A stretch of 64,000 nucleotides of DNA from Platynereis dumerilii. Lineage: Eukaryota > Annelida > Polychaeta > Phyllodocida > Nereididae. Location: contig JAPTHN010000007.1 in NCBI GenBank assembly GCA_026936325.1, positions 18,722,337 through 18,786,336 on the forward strand. The letters are read 5' to 3'. A program made the translations under genes and the position numbers. How positions within the stretch are numbered: position 1 is the first letter of the stretch; each line of letters starts with the position of its first letter. Positions 10,231 through 23,387 of this stretch are shown piece after piece. The notes beneath the pieces were generated by a model. The model saw only the letters and a program-made list of their open reading frames with translations. It did no database searches and was not told the DNA's origin.

Positions 10231-12735
10231 TATTTAGACTTTCATTCAAAAACACAAACAGCAAGACTATTTTACTGGATTTTACTGGATTTTGAATTAA
10301 AGTTGTAAACATGGGGTTTCAAATGGAATAGTATTTGAATTTGAGCAGCTATCTTAATTAGATCAAGCCATTTATATATGCAGAGCTATGCAGAGCTTTT
10401 TATGCTTGTCAGCTGGGACAAGTCCCCCTGCACTGAAAAGGAACCTTGGGGTTTCCTATTTTTGCCTAAACGAGAAATAAGACATGCAATCTAACTACCT
10501 CCAAATATCTTGCATTTCACAGCCTTGGACTATTCATTTTAAGACTTTTAAGGAGAAATAAAAAGGCAAAATACACACTTCCACGTATCAATGAACGTTA
10601 TGAGGAAGGTGTATAGTCTAACCAGTTCAATTTTGTTTGATGTGATATAGTGCATATTTCTTATTGTTATGCAATGTTAGCCAAACCAGATCCAAATGAG
10701 AACAATTGGCTGCATGTTCATAAGGTTTTTGGGCAGATGAAAGACACGTCTCCCTGGGTTCTGTGGTATCACCCAGTAAGATGTCACTAATCACAGCAAG
10801 ATGAACCACACTGTGTGTTCTGATTTGAATCTGTCATATGTGTGACTAACTGCTGTTATTTTTAATTTAAGTTTCACCCAACAAAAAAGAAGTCTGAAAT
10901 GATTTTAATTCAGAAGATGCTGAAGAGTAGTTTCAGTTGAAGAGGAGATTCTGCAATAGAAAAGAAACTTCTTTGCTTTTTTAATTTTCTTCATAGCTAT
11001 GATCCAGGGAAAGGGCTCTTAATAATTACAAGCAACATGCAATATGTTTTCAATCAAAAATCTGTCTCAGCTCGGAAGACTTTCTATCATTTTTTGGCTG
11101 ATCATCTTGCATGGAATATGAACTGACATGTAGATTACGGTAGATGTGATTTGGTTTGCAGTATGGTCTTTAAATTTGAAGTATTGCATTCAACTGGGAC
11201 TCAGGTAAAATCTTATTATTTTGCTTTACAAAATCTTCAATGTCGAGAAAAATGCATCAGGCCGTTTATGAAATGAAAGGTGATTCTAGTGACTTTTACA
11301 AATCCTTGGTCCTGTAATTAAAACTGACGTGTGTTGCTCCCTTGTTTGATGCAAGAGTTTTATATAGGGCTATTTAAACTGCCAATAAAAGCAGAACCAG
11401 TCTCAGCTAAAATTAAATCTGGTTAAAAATTAATTGTGCTGATCAAGATATTTCCATCATGAATCGTCATCACAATACTCTTGTGTGGTAAAAAACAAAA
11501 AGCAAAGCCCATCCTGGAATCCTCTCAAAAGCAGGAGGTCCTTTCTCAGATTATTACATTCACCAGTTCACCTTTATTTGGTACCGCAATATATGAAACT
11601 AGAGTATTGTGGAATTCTCTTAAAAAATTTACACATGCATGACAATTTCTTATACAGTTACAGATTGAACATAATTACTGAACCCTTTTGTGTCCTTCTT
11701 GCAAGTATTTACAAGTGCAGGTATGGCAATGACATCCCTACTTTCAGAGATGATTGAAAGCAAGCTTGCTGTGTCGTAGTCATTCAAATAAATGGTCTTG
11801 TGACTTTACAGCCAATATCTTATCACAGCCCAAGTCTAATTATATGAATTCATCTTGGTTTCATCTTTAGTGAAAGCAGCGATAGATGAATGAATATTCC
11901 TGTGTTTAGTTAGTTGATTTATTTTGCTCTGTGTCCATATTTCGCCAAGTGATTCTGCAATACAAACCCATCTTTGATATATGGTGCTGCTGCCAGCCGG
12001 GATTATGCCTCCAAAGCAGCTAAATGGGTGTTTTGTAGGTATTATTCCATTATGGATAATGTGCATTATATAAAAGCTATTGCACAAGGGTCACGTGATC
12101 ATACATCCCATGCTGCTCCTCTAAGACTGAGACGACCCTGTTCCAAGCATTATCCTCTATAATTAAGGCACAGAAAAATGTACGATGTGAAAAAATGACA
12201 GAGAAATGGCAGAACTTGGTTGAGAGAACATTTTTGTTGATATATATCTTTTGAAGATATGTACTGAAAATAAGCGATAAACAGCGTGAATACTTGTTTC
12301 ATAATTATAAAGCCACATAATTGGTTATGATTCGGTCACGAGCTTATGTTAGTCTAACCACTGTTTTTCTGAATTCCTCTTATTGGACTCTTGGTCAGAT
12401 GATGTGATTATTCTATTCTCGAACAGTTTAACTTATCCATCACAGTCAACAGACACCTCTGTAATCCTCTTAAATAGCTCTTTAAACCACTTTACCTTTT
12501 TACTTCAGGGATCATGATTGTATCCCATTCCAAGAACAAATCTGAGTATTCTTAAAATAAAATGCACTATTTACGTCCTTGCAAGTTTAAGACATATCAT
12601 TATATATATATATAAAGTAATATTGACGTAATTGACTTGCTAAAAGGTATTCAGTAATGAAAAAAAACAGCACTTCATCTCTAGCCCAACATAATGAATA
12701 AAGATAAGTATGTTTCAATTAAAAATGTTTTAAAG
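10231..12735 (+). repeat. Array 1, unit U1
   Basis: The unit resumes with TATTTAGACTTTCATTC exactly where the insertion ends. It then carries the standard order of blocks: GGAACCTTGGGGTTTCCTAT (10440), a block ending in a GTAAG site (10681-10780), GAAGATGCTGAAGAGTAG (10912), AACTGACGTGTGTTGCTCCC (11320), the 11527 block, the 11982 block and the 12315 block. The segment with AACATGATCGAACAGCTG and the following ~500 bp are missing at the U1/U2 junction. Frames such as 11485-11757 are not kept in other units. Confidence 0.8.
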
Positions 12736-15700
12736 GATCTTTCCACTGATTTGTCTGAAGCTGCTTTTGTATCTTGCATTTCGCTGCCTTCAACTATTCA
12801 TTTTAAGAATACACAACACTTTTAAGCACACAAAAAAGGCAAAAACACGCTTCAGCACATCATGAATGTAAGGAGAAAGTTGCAGTCAAGCCACTTTGAT
12901 TTTATTAATATACTAGAGTCATATTTATTATCACTTTAGTTTAGATCTGATAATCTATGACTACTCTTATACAAATCAGAACAGTTGGCTGCATGCCAAT
13001 AAGGTTTTTGGAAAGATGGAAGACATGTCTCACAGAGTTTTGTGGTATCGTCCAGAAAGATGAACCACCCGTGTGTTCTGATTTCAAATGTCATGTCTTA
13101 ACTAACTGCTGTCATTTTCAAAAATGTATCAAGTTCAGAAGATGCTCAAGAGTAGTTTCAGTCGAAGATGAGATTCTGTAATTGAGAAGAATCTTTGCTC
13201 ACCTTATTTTCTTCATAAATATGAACCAGGAAAGTTACTCTTTATAATAAGACCTAACACTCAATTTGTTTTTAATCTAAAATCTGTCTCAGCTCAATAG
13301 ACTTTCTATAATTTAGGACTGATCATCTGGTATTGAATACTACATGAGCTGACACTTAGATTACGGTTGATGTGATTTAGTTTGAAGTATGGTCATTAAA
13401 TTTAAGGCATAACATTCCACTAGACTTCGGTTAAGAAATTTTTATTTTGCTTTAAGAAATCTTCAATGCAGAGAAAAAGGCAACAGGCTGTGAAAGAAAT
13501 GAAAGGTGATGCTTGTGAGTTTCAAAAATCTTTCCTGCAGACAGAGTATCGTCTGGCTAAAGTTATGAATCTGAATTGAGGTTTCTCAAATGGGAGTCAG
13601 CTTGCCGTTGAAACAATTTTTTGGTTATCTATCAGGCTTTCCCTAGAATCATGACATTCTTCTTTGATGTTGGAGAATTGTGTGATGCAGATTACTTATA
13701 AATAGAAGGAAATAGTATATCTACTGACCTTCCTCTAGCTTTTAGTTATAAAATCAAATTGGGACAAGAAACCTTTATAGAAAACATGGCAGATAACATG
13801 ACGGACTGTTTTGTAATCTTGGTTATGAAGAATATTTCTTTGATGTGAAGTGACCAAATAACGTCACTGCTGGCCAGTATATAAACAATAGGAAAACAAA
13901 TTAATAAGACACTTAACATCAAACATTTTGACCACTGACCAGTAAATGCAAGAGATTCTCCTCCAATGTTTCATTCAAAGTTTCATTCAAAGCTCTTTTG
14001 CATAAACAAGAAAAGAAAGAGCAAGAAAGACATTGGTTATGTGATGCCAGTAATAAACTAGCTCCAGAAACAGAAGGACAGACAAATTTTCTTTGCTTTG
14101 AGGAAAGTTATAGAACACTTTTCAAAAATAACTTGGGTCCAGTTGGAGGCTGTAAAATATTCATTTTCTTTGGTCGTTTGTCTTTGGAAATAGGAATAGC
14201 CCATGTCAAATTTCAAAGGAAGACATCTTTTTTGCAGTTGACACTAATATTATTCACTGTTTTCTGAGCCTATTGCCTTAGCAGCAAAGAGAAATTTCCC
14301 AATACCCTTCATGGAGAAAGAGTGGGTCAGTCTGACAGGGTTTCATTCTGGAGGTCATTCTAAATAATGATACAAATCAACTATGTCTGCATGAAAGTAG
14401 TGGTAGAAAATTAAGGAAGCAGTTGGAAGATACTTAGATACATTCGATTTCCGTGGTAGTTTCTCAGTGGTTCATCAAGTGAATCTAGCACAAACTTCTT
14501 TTTATTGGGTCCTGGAAAGTGAAGGCATCTTATGTGAACATGAACCTTTAACAAATCTTTCATCCCTGACAAGAACAGAATGACCCTTATAATGGAAATC
14601 TATTTTGGAGCTGCCGCTCCGTCCTTACATTTAATTGCTGGCTTGATAGTCCTGTAATTAAAACTGACGTGTTTGCTCCCTTGTTTGAAGCGAGAGCTTT
14701 TCTGCAGGGTAATTTAAACTGCTAATAAAAGCAGAGCCAGTATGAGCTAAAATTAAAGCTGATTAATAGTGCTGATCCAGATATTTCCATCATGAATCGT
14801 CATCACCATACTCCTGTGTGGTAGAAAAACAAAATGTGTTGCCAAAGCCCATTCATGAATCCTCTCAAAAGCAGGAGGTCATTGGTTCCTGCATAAACAG
14901 ATGCCCTGTCTATCATTTGATGGTATATTCTCAGATTATTATACTCATCAGTTCACCTGTATTTGGTACAGCCGTATATGAAACTAAGAGTATTGTGCAA
15001 TTCTCTTACACAGTTTACTCATGCATGACAATTTCTTACAGTCACAGATTAATCAACCGAACCCTTTTTTGTCCATCTTGCAAGCATTTACAAATGCAGG
15101 TATGGCATCCCTGCTTTCAGAGACAAGTGAAAGCAAGTTTGCTTGGTTGTAGCCATCCAAATAAATGTTCTTGTGACTTTAACCAATATCTCATCAAAGC
15201 CAAATTCTAATTATATGAATTCGTCTTGGCTTCATCTTTGGAGAAAGAAGTGTAGATGAATGCATATTCCTGTGTTAAGTTACTTAATTTATTTCATTCT
15301 GTGTCCATATTTTGCTAAGTGATGCTACAATACAACACCATCTTCGGTATATGGTGCTGCTGCCAGACGTGATTATGCCTCCAAAGCAGCTACATGGTTG
15401 TTTTGTAGGTATTATTCCATTATGGATAATGTGTATTATATAAAAGCTAATGCAGGGGGACACATGATCTTATATCCCATGCTGCTCCTCCAAGAGTGAG
15501 ACAACCCTGAAGCATTATCCTCTATAATTCAGGCACAAAACAGTGTATGATGTGAAAAAATTACAGTGAAATGGCAAAACTTCATTGAGAGAACATTTTT
15601 GTTGATATATACAATCAGAGTACTTTTGAAGATAAGTACTTGAAAATATGTGATAAACAGCATCAATACTTGTTTCGTATAAGGCCACATAATTGGTTAT

Positions 15701-16585
15701 GATTTGGTCACAAGCTTATATTAGTCTAACCACTTTTTTTCTGAATTCCTTTTATTGGACTCTTGATCAGAAGTTGTGATTATTCTATTGTTCGAACAGT
15801 TTAACTTAGCCGTCAGAGTCAACAGAGTCAACTCTGTAATCTGCTGAAATAGCTCTTTAAACCTCTTTACCTTTTTTCTTCAGGTATCATGTGTCCAATT
15901 AAAAGAGCAAATGTCAATAATTTTTAAAATAAGCACACTTTTTTCTGTCTTTGTCTGTTTAAAATATATTATAAGTAACATTGATTTCTTGACTGTCTGA
16001 AGAATATTCAAAAATGAGAAATAAGGATTTCATCTCTAGCCGAACATAATGAATAAAGATAGACATGGCTTCATTTAAAATGTTTGAAATGATCTTTCTA
16101 TGGATATATATATTGCTAATGACATTGCACGTCATCAACATTATGTCTGTAACAATCTAAGGATAAACCCTGCCCTTTTATTTTTGGAAGTTCATGAGGT
16201 TCATGCAAACATGATCGAACAGCTGTATCAAAACCATTCAAGGGATATCACCTACTTTGAAGGCCCTCCATGTGAATAGTAGGGATTTTTATCACATTTA
16301 TGTTTGTCACAATGATGGAGGACGTTGGCAAATAATTAATAAAGAGAGCAATTTATCAACGTTACTTGTGTTTAGGACTGTCTGACATCAACATGTGACA
16401 CTACAAACAAACATAAAAGCAGATGTGTTTTCATGTAAACAAACATTCCAATGATATAACACACCATAAAGCTTGTGAAAAAAAAGTCCAACAAATGAGT
16501 CCTATAATGCAGATAATCTATATGATGTAATTAATCTTTTATAAATACTGTACACAATAAAACATTGGCAAGACAAGGTACTATT
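12736..16585 (+). repeat. Array 1, unit U2 (most complete)
   Basis: Contains every block of the unit in order, from TATCTTGCATTTCGCTGCC (12770) to the AATAAAACATTGGCAAGACAA end (16556). Its spacing to U3 (block at 14651 to 18245; block at 15360 to 18960) gives a unit length of about 3.6 kb, and to U1 about 3.4 kb. Short frames (13998-14267, 14818-15210) lack recognisable domains and are broken in sister units. I annotate no gene. Confidence 0.82.
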
Positions 16586-19500
16586 TTGTTTAGAGTGTTT
16601 GTCTTTTCTTTTAAAATTAGAAAATATTTAGGCTTTCATTCATTTCAAAAAGACAACAAGCAACACTACTTTACTTGATTCAGAATTAAAGTTATAAAAA
16701 AAGAATTCTGAAGGGATTTGTAATTGAGCTTGAGCAGTGGTCTTGCAATTCATAAGAACTATTACACTGTGACACTAAATGCTTTCAACATTGCTCAATG
16801 CTCAAGCCACACGTAGAGCTTTTTATGAATGTCAGCTGACCCCAGCACTAAAAAGGAACCTTGGGGTTTCCTATTTTTGGCTAAAAGAGAAATAAGACAT
16901 GCAATCTAACAACTGCCAAATATCTTGCATTTCACAGCCTTGGACTATTCATTTTAAGAATATGTAAGACTTTTAAGGAGAAATAAAAAGGCAAAGTACA
17001 CACTACCAGACATCAATGAACGTTAAGAGGAAGATATAGTCTAACCAGTTCGATTTTTTTAATGTACTAGATTCATATTTATTATCACATTAGACCTGAT
17101 AATCTATAACTATTGTTATACAATGTAATTTATGTTAGCAAAACCAGATCCAAATCAGAACAGTTGGTTGCATGCCTGTAAGAGTTTTGGACAGGTGAAA
17201 GACATGTCTCAAAGAGTTCTGTGGTATCACCCAGTAAGATGTCACTAATTTCAGTGAGATGCACCACACTGTGTGTTCTGATTTGAATCTGTCATATGTG
17301 TGACTAAATGCTGTCATTTTTAAGAATTTCTGTATCACCCAACAAAAAAGAAGGCTGAAATGGCTTTAGTTCGGAGGATGCTCAAGGGTAGTTTCAGTCG
17401 AAGAGGAGATTCTGCAATAGAGAAACTTCTTTGCTTTCCTTATTTTCTTCATAGATATGATCCAGGAAAAGTGCTCTTTATAATTACACATAACACTCAA
17501 TATGTTTTTAATCTAAAATCTGTCTCAGCTCGGAAGACTTTCTATCATTTTAAGGACTTGCCTGATCATCTGGCATGGAATATGAACTGACACGTAGATT
17601 ACGGTTAATGTGATTTGGTTTGAAGTATGGTCTTTAAATTTGAGTTATTGCATTCCACTGGGCCTCTGTTTATTTTGCTTTACAAAATCTTCAATGTTGA
17701 GAAAAATGCATGGGGCCGTGAAAGAAATGAAAGGTGATTCTAGTGACTTTTACAAATCTTTCCTGCAGACAGAGTATCGTTTGGCTAAAGTTATGAATCT
17801 GAATTGAGTTTGCTCAAATGGGATTTAGCTTGCCGTTGAAATGATTTTATTGTTTAGCTATCAGGCTTTCCCTGGAATCATGACATTCTTCTATGATATT
17901 GGACAATTGTGAGAAGTAGATAACTTATAAATGGAAGTGTTGTAGGAAATAGTATTGGGCTCATGTTATCAGTGGGTTTAAGGCCTGAAGTTCATGGTTC
18001 TGCCAGGCTACAATTCCCTGTTGAGCTCTAAATTTAGAGTGGTAGATTTTCGTGTTTCTCAGTGGTCCATCAAGTGAATCTAGCACAAAATTATTTTTAT
18101 TGGGTCCTGGAAAGTGAAGGCATCTAATGTGAACATGCGCCTTTAACAACTGTTTGATCCCTGACAAGATCCGAATGACCCTTATAATGGAAATCTATTT
18201 TGGGGCTTCCATTCCATCCTGGCATTTTATCACCGGCTTGATAGTCTTGTAATTAAAACTGACGTGTTTGCTCCCTTGTTTGAAGCAAGAGCTTTTCTGC
18301 AGGGTAATTTAAACTGCTCATAAAAGCAGACCAGTCCGAGCTAAAATTGAAACCGCTTAATAGTGCTGATCGAGATATTTCCATCATGATTTGTCATCAC
18401 AATACTCCTGTGTTGTCCAAAAACAAAATGTGTGCCAAAGCCAATCCTGGAATCCTCTCAAAAGCAGGAGGTCCTTTGGTTCCTCCAATAACTGATGCCA
18501 CTGTCAATCATTTTGATGGTAATAATATATTCTCAGATTATTACATTCACCAGTTCACCTGTATTTGGTACAGCAATATAGAAACAAGAGCATTGTGCAA
18601 TTCACTCACACATGGATGACTATTTCTCACAGTCACAGATAAATCAATATGAAACCGAACCCTTTTGTGTCCTTCTTGCAAGTATTTACAAATGCAGGTA
18701 TGGCAATGTCATCCCTGCTTTCAGAGACAAGTGAAAGCAAGCTTCCTTCCATAGTCATCCAAATAAATGTTCTTGTGACTTTAACCAATATCTCATCACA
18801 GCCAAATTCTGATTATATGAATTCATCTTGGTTTCATCTTTAGAGAAAGAAGCGATAGATGAATGAACATTCCTGTGTTTAGTTAGTTAATTTATTTCAT
18901 TCTGTATCCATATTTTGCAAAATGATGCTACAATACAACACCATGTTTGGCACATGGTGCTGCTGCCAGCCGGGATTATGCCTCCAAAGCAGCTACATGG
19001 GTGTTTTGTAGGTATAATTTCATTATGGAGAATGTGCATTATATAAAAGCTAATGCACAGGGGACACATGATCATACATCCCATGCTGCTCTTCCAAGAG
19101 TGAGACAACCCTGAAGCATTATACTCTGTAATTAAGACACAGAACAAAGTACAATGTGAAAAAAATGACAGGGAAATTATAGAAATTCATTGAAAGAACA
19201 TTTTTGTTGATGTATAATTTTAGACTCTTGGTCAGAAGATGTGATTATTCTATTTCTCGAACAGTTTAACCTATCCGTCAGAGTCAACAGAGTCAAGTCT
19301 GTAATCCTCTTAAATAGCTCTTTGAGCCTCTTTTCCTTTTTTCTTCAGGGATCATGATTGTATCCAATTCAAAGAACAAATCTCAATAATTCTTAAAATA
19401 AGCACACTATTTCTGTCTTTGTCCATTTAAAATATATTATAAGTAACATTGATTTCTTGACTTTCTGAAGAATATTCAAAAAATGAAAAATAAGGATTTC

Positions 19501-20035
19501 ATCTCTAGCCAAAAATAATAAAAAAAAGATAGACATGACTTCATTTAAAATGTTTGAAAGGATCTTTCCATGGACATATATTGCTAATGACATTGCACTT
19601 TGTCAACATTATGTGTGTAACAATCCAAGAATAAAACCTGCCCTAGTGCCCTTTTATTTTGGAAGTTCATGAGGTTCATGCAAACATGATCGAACAGCTG
19701 AGTCAAAACCATTTAAAAGGGATATCACCGACTTTGAAGGCCCTCCGTGTGAATAGTAGGGATGGTTATCACATTTATGTTTGTCAAAATGATGGAGGAC
19801 GTTGGCAAATAATTAATAAAGAGAGCAATTTATCAATGTTATTTGTGTTTAGGACTGTCTGACATCAACATGTGACACTACAAACAAACATAAAGCAGAT
19901 GTGTTTTCATGTAAAGAAACATTCCAATGATATAACACACCATAAAGCTTGTGAAAAAAAAGTCCAACAAATGAGTCCTGTAATGCAGATAATCTACGTG
20001 ATGTAATTAACCTTTTAAAAATACTGTACATAGAT
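16586..20035 (+). repeat. Array 1, unit U3
   Basis: Near-identical in long blocks to U2 and U4. It provides the uninterrupted reference for three insertions: GAATTAAAGTTATAAAAA near 16685 is the empty site of 22707-23387; the equivalent of 24281 is intact near 17815; and 16615-16640 is the empty site of 5751-10230. Frames 17360-17590 and 17610-17807 look protein-like (LQTEYRLAKVMNLN at the end of the second), but see the findings for evidence against constraint. Confidence 0.82.
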
Positions 20036-22590
20036 AATGTTATGCAATGTAATACATATATGTTAGCCAAACCAGATCCACGTCAGAACAATTGCCTGCA
20101 TGTATATATAAGGTTTTTGGGTAGATGAAAGACATGTCTCCCTGGGTTCTGTGGTATCACCCAGTAAGATGTCACTAATTTCAGTAAGATGAACCACACT
20201 GTGTGTTCTGATTTAAATCTGTCATATGTGTGACTAACTGATGTAATTTTAAGAATTTAAGTTTCACCCAACAAAAAAGAAGTCTGAAATGACTTTAATT
20301 CAGAAGATGCTGAAGAGTAGTTTCAGTCGAAGAGGAGATTCTGCAATAGAGAAACTTTTTTGCTTTCTTCATTTTCTTCATAGATGATCCAGGAAATGTG
20401 CTCTTAATAATTACATGTGACACTCAATATGTTTTTAATCTAAAATCTGTCTCAGCTCGGAAGACTTTATATCATTTTAAGGACTTGGCTGATCATCTTA
20501 CATGGAATATGAACTGATAAATAGACTATGGTTGATGTGATTTGGTTTGAAGTATGGTCTTTAAATTCGAGTTATTGCATTCCGCTGGGACTCAGGTAAA
20601 ATCTTATTATTTTGCCATACAAAATCTTCAATGTCGAGAAAAATGCATCAGGCCGTTTAAGAAATGAAAGGTGATTCTAGTGACTTTTACAAATCCTTCC
20701 TGCAGACTGAGTATCGTTTGGCTAAAGTTATGAATCTGAATTGAGTTTTCTCAAATGGGAGTCACCTTAACAATGAAAGGATGGTTTGGCTATGATTTGG
20801 TCACAAGCTTATATTAGTTTAACCATTGTTTTTTTAAAATTCCTTTTATTGCACTCTTGGTCAGAAGTTGTGATTATTATATTGCTCGAACAGTTTAACT
20901 TATCCGTCAGAGACATCAGAGTCAACTCCGTAATCCGCTTAAATAGCTCATTAAACCTCTTTACCTTTTTTCTTTAGCGATCATGCAGCCTATCCCATTC
21001 AAAGAAAAAATCTCAATAATTGTTAAAATAAGCACACTATTTCTGTCTTTGTCCATTTAAAATATATTATAAGTAACATTGATTTCTTGACTTTCTGAAG
21101 AATATTCAAAAATGAAAAATCAGGATTTTATCTCTGGACAAACATAATGAATAAAGATAGACATGACTTCATTTAAAATGTTTGAAAGGTTCTTTCCATG
21201 GATATATATTGCTCATGACATTGCACTTTATCAACATTATGTCTGTAACAATCCAAGAATATTATAAAACCTGCCCTAGTGCCCTTTTATTTTTGGAAGT
21301 TCATGAGTTTCATGCAAGCATGATCGAACAGCTGTATCAAAACCATTTAAGGGATATCACCTACTTTGAAGGCCCTCCATGTGAATAGTAGGGATTTTAT
21401 CACATTTATGTTTGTCACAATGATGGAGGACTTTGGCAAATAATTAATAAAGAGAGCAATATAACAAGTTAACAACGTTACTTGTGTTTAGGACTGACTG
21501 ACATAAACATGTGACACTACAAACAAATATAAAAGCAGATTTCTTTTCATGTAAACAAACATTCCGATGATATAACACACCATAAAGTTTGTGAAAAAAA
21601 GTCCAAGAAGTGAGTCCTATAATGCAGATAATCTACATGAAGTAGGGGAGACCGGGGTTAGTTGGCACACTCATTTTAATTTTTGCTCTGGAGAGCAAAC
21701 GGTACAAGATATTCACACAAAATTTTAGCATGTGATAGTGAGCGTGTTTAACTCAATGATCAGCCCAAGAGATATTGTAGATGATTATTGAAATTTGTGT
21801 CACAGACACAAACTTCCAGAAAAAATTTTGATTCAACTAACCCCGACCCCGGGGTTAGTTGAAGCGCCATAAAAATTTGGAGACAACTTCTTATAAAAGG
21901 GGTTTCCTTTGCATAACTGATATGCCTATGATGACCACCAGCTTCAGTACAGCACTTATTTGAAAAGAAATTGTATACTGTAATTTACAAAAATGTTTGT
22001 ATATTTTTGGCAAAAAAGCTGGTTTTTTCCGTATTTCCCTTTCAGGAATGCAAACATGCACAGTAGCAGTTCTAAACTGCAGTAACTCCAACTAACAATC
22101 ACTTGCAAGGCAATTTGAACACTTGAAATCTATGTTACGCCAACTCCACCATGCATTATTCAAATAACCCCGTCACACCTGAAATAAAATATTGTCTTAT
22201 TTTTCAGTCTTATCATAGTCACACAACAAAAAGCTTCTGCGTGTGGATTAGGCATGGATTTGCTTATTTAGAACTAAGGTTAGTTCACCTGGTTTAAAAT
22301 CATAGCTAAACAATAACCCCCCTCGAAGACTGAGCAAACAAGTTACTAGAGCACCCTAAAAACAAACTTTTTTGCCTACAGAATTAGCATCTTGAAATTT
22401 TGAATTAATAAAGGTATGATAACGTGTGCCAATAAACAGGGTATCTACCAAAATTACCAGTTTTGCCAAAAATTTTAAATAAAGCTGATTTTAGGCCAAG
22501 ATTCAACTAACCCCGCGATTCAACTAACCCCGGTCTCCCCTAATTAACCTCTGATAAATACTGTACATAATAAAACATTGGCAAGACAAT
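20036..22590 (+). repeat. Array 1, unit U4 with a large internal deletion
   Basis: Proceeds normally to about 20785. It then jumps from the post-GAAATGAAAGGTGATTC block straight to the GATTTGGTCACAAGCTTATATTAG block, missing roughly 1.5-2 kb present in U2 and U3. It ends with the AACATGATCGAACAGCTG block (21320) and carries the TA-flanked element 21645-22540. Confidence 0.8.
21645..22540. mobile_element. TA-flanked inverted-repeat element, GGGGAGACCGGGGTTAGTTG ends
   Basis: Starts GGGGAGACCGGGGTTAGTTG and ends with its exact inverse CAACTAACCCCGGTCTCCCC, flanked by TA at 21643-21644 and 22541-22542. The sister unit near 16515 (GATGTAATTAATC) shows the site without the element and with a single TA, confirming a 2-bp TSD. 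Extra copies of the CAACTAACCCC word occur inside near 21836, 21855 and 22503. No transposase frame is seen over its 896 bp. A TA TSD fits the Tc1/mariner group, but the ends alone do not prove it. Confidence 0.88.
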
Positions 22591-22706
22591 GTCTATTTTG
22601 TTTAGAGTGTTTGTCTTTTCTTTTAAAATGAGAAAACATTTAGCCTTTTATTCATTTCAAAAAGACAAAAAGCAACACTACTTTACTTGATTCGGAATTA
22701 AAGTTA

Positions 22707-23387
22707 ATATGATAATGCCAAAGAGCATTGCGAGACCACAGGTAATGTCATTTCTTTTTAATTTGGCCTTTAAATAAGCCTAGGGTCCAGGTAGAAAAAA
22801 AATAGTTAGATAATATATATATACAGATAGATAGATTGATAAACAATAGAATTTATGCCTTCTATCATCATTACTTAACCTGTGCGGGAGGAATCTACAT
22901 TATATGTTCGCCAGCAACTGAGAAGAAAGCCCTACTTGATTTTTAGTTGCCCATAGGTGTGAATGTGAATTGCACTTCGGTCTATCCAAGCAACATAGTT
23001 GATAGAAATCTGTTAAATCAATGCTATTGAACAAGCACTCAATTAAAGCAAGGTGTCCTGATTGCAATGTAGCAGCAACATGATCAGGGCCCAGCCATAT
23101 GGATAGACAGGCTCTGCTGTCATCAGTGCTCCATGAACCCTTGCTCTATTTATAGCTTGATAAAAAGTAACGTGACGTCATGTCTGACTAGCTGTGATGA
23201 CGTCATTGCCATTGTGATCAGTGATCATTGTTATCATTTAGTAAATGACGTCACAATTACGGTGCCACTTTTTGACAGCTTGCCCCATCCCCAAGATTTG
23301 CCTAGTATATCCCTGTGTGAGTACAACTCCTACCATATTAAGACCTGCCGGTCTCGGGCGCTCCGCGCCCGAGACCTGTGGTCTCCA
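22707..23387 (+). mobile_element. Helitron-like element, 681 bp, no TSD (copy 2)
   Basis: Starts ATATGATAATGCC with subterminal GAGACCACAGG and ends ...GCGCCCGAGACCTGTGGTCTCCA, with the same GC-rich hairpin as copy 1 just inside the right end. Flanks GTTA and TAAAAAAAG join to give exactly the U3 sequence GTTATAAAAAAAG, so no bases were duplicated. It shares with copy 1 the ends and the phrase CACTTTTTGACAGCTTGCCCC near 23266-23290. It holds three perfect TGACGTCA sites (23173, 23198, 23246). It looks like an internally deleted derivative. Confidence 0.7.

Noticed and set aside
14818-15210. 130-codon frame as a gene
   Set aside because: Within the array unit; the equivalent sequence in U1, U3 and U5 is not open, and no domain is visible.
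17360-17590. Frame MALVRRMLKGSFSRRGDS... as a gene
   Set aside because: The same block is interrupted or shortened in U1, U2, U4 and U5, lacks a known domain and shows no codon bias distinct from its surroundings.
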